Source of the DNA: Muscardinus avellanarius
Taxonomy: Eukaryota; Chordata; Mammalia; Rodentia; Gliridae
NCBI GenBank assembly: GCA_963383645.1
Contig: OY726567.1
Span: 67,831,575-67,895,574 of the forward strand
Direction of reading: 5' to 3'
DNA: 64,000 nt
Shown piece after piece: positions 63,839-64,000 of this stretch. Both the position numbers and the translations under genes were made by a program. The notes under the pieces were generated by a model. That model was not told the origin of the DNA. It saw only the letters and a list, made by a program, of their open reading frames with translations, and made no database searches. The first letter of the stretch is position 1. Each line of letters starts with the position of its first letter.

Positions 63839-64000
63839 AGTCCACTTATTCTGGCTTAGTGTTGGTCGACCTTGTGGTTAAAAAAAAAACTGCTTAAAGT
63901 GTACTTTGTTTGAATCTCTTGTTCTGCATTTTAGATCACTTGCATGCATGTTTTTGCAATCGTCAGGTAAAAAGTTTAAAATCTAGAGCTATCTGATTTG

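Noticed and set aside
1..64000. tRNA genes suggested by repeated A/B-box-like sequences
   Set aside because: All examined are the shortened tRNA-like tails of SINEs or ID; none can form a full cloverleaf.
1..64000. CRISPR arrays, bacterial operons or insertion sequences
   Set aside because: The regularly recurring repeats are dispersed SINEs and microsatellites of a mammalian genome; no spacers or prokaryotic genes.

Overview
The window is mammalian nuclear DNA, most likely from a sciuromorph rodent (dormouse, squirrel or mountain-beaver group). The main evidence is the SINE that fills it: a dimer of a 7SL-derived B1-like left half and a shortened tRNA-Ala/ID-like right half, which is the layout described as B1-dID in that rodent clade. 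I count well over 100 copies or fragments in 64 kb, in both orientations, often nested. LINE-1 fragments, solo LTRs and microsatellites make up much of the rest. Single-copy sequence is confined to small islands.

Two host genes are recognisable and their neighbourhood fits the distal part of the mammalian PEG3/USP29 imprinted domain, where USP29 and DUXA are neighbours with opposite strands. USP29 lies on the + strand. Its catalytic part is one uninterrupted 660-codon ORF (33392-35374) with all ubiquitin-protease active-site residues. The N-terminal PH-like part lies upstream in pieces (28146-33391), split by about seven SINEs and one LINE-1-like insertion and damaged by frameshifts and stops. 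DUXA lies on the - strand (60719-48703) in five coding exons with consistent splice sites and phases. They encode a 170-residue double-homeodomain protein, notable because mouse and rat lack a working copy. A processed pseudogene of KIAA1191 (p33MONOX) sits between them at about 38.1-40.2 kb. No zinc-finger gene corresponding to ZIM3 is visible between USP29 and DUXA.

The most unusual component is a family of young LINE-1 derivatives, present three times (15125-17902, 29149-31905, 55910-58685). Each copy is about 2.8 kb, has its own exact 14-17 bp target-site duplication and an A-rich tail, and carries a GC-rich 5' UTR and an intact 305-codon ORF1. None has an ORF2. The sequence after ORF1 contains about 600 bp that reads as LINE-1 ORF2 in antisense, then a G-rich 3' UTR. 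This is a half-L1 (HAL1-like) element with a captured antisense ORF2 segment, apparently recently mobile and dependent on ORF2 protein supplied in trans.

Layout: 1-7.1 kb SINE clusters and antisense L1 3' ends; 7.1-9.9 kb mostly single-copy, with a MIR and a CpG-rich promoter-like block; 9.9-15 kb SINEs and a solo LTR; 15.1-17.9 kb half-L1 copy A; 18-28 kb SINEs, a solo LTR, an antisense L1 and possible 5' exons; 28.1-35.4 kb USP29 with half-L1 copy B inside it; 35.5-44.7 kb SINEs, the KIAA1191 pseudogene and L1 fragments; 44.8-48.1 kb a decayed sense L1 ORF2; 48.7-60.7 kb DUXA, with half-L1 copy C in intron 1; 60.9-64 kb SINEs, an L1 fragment and LTR-like sequence. Coordinates of repeats are read by eye and may be off by some bases.
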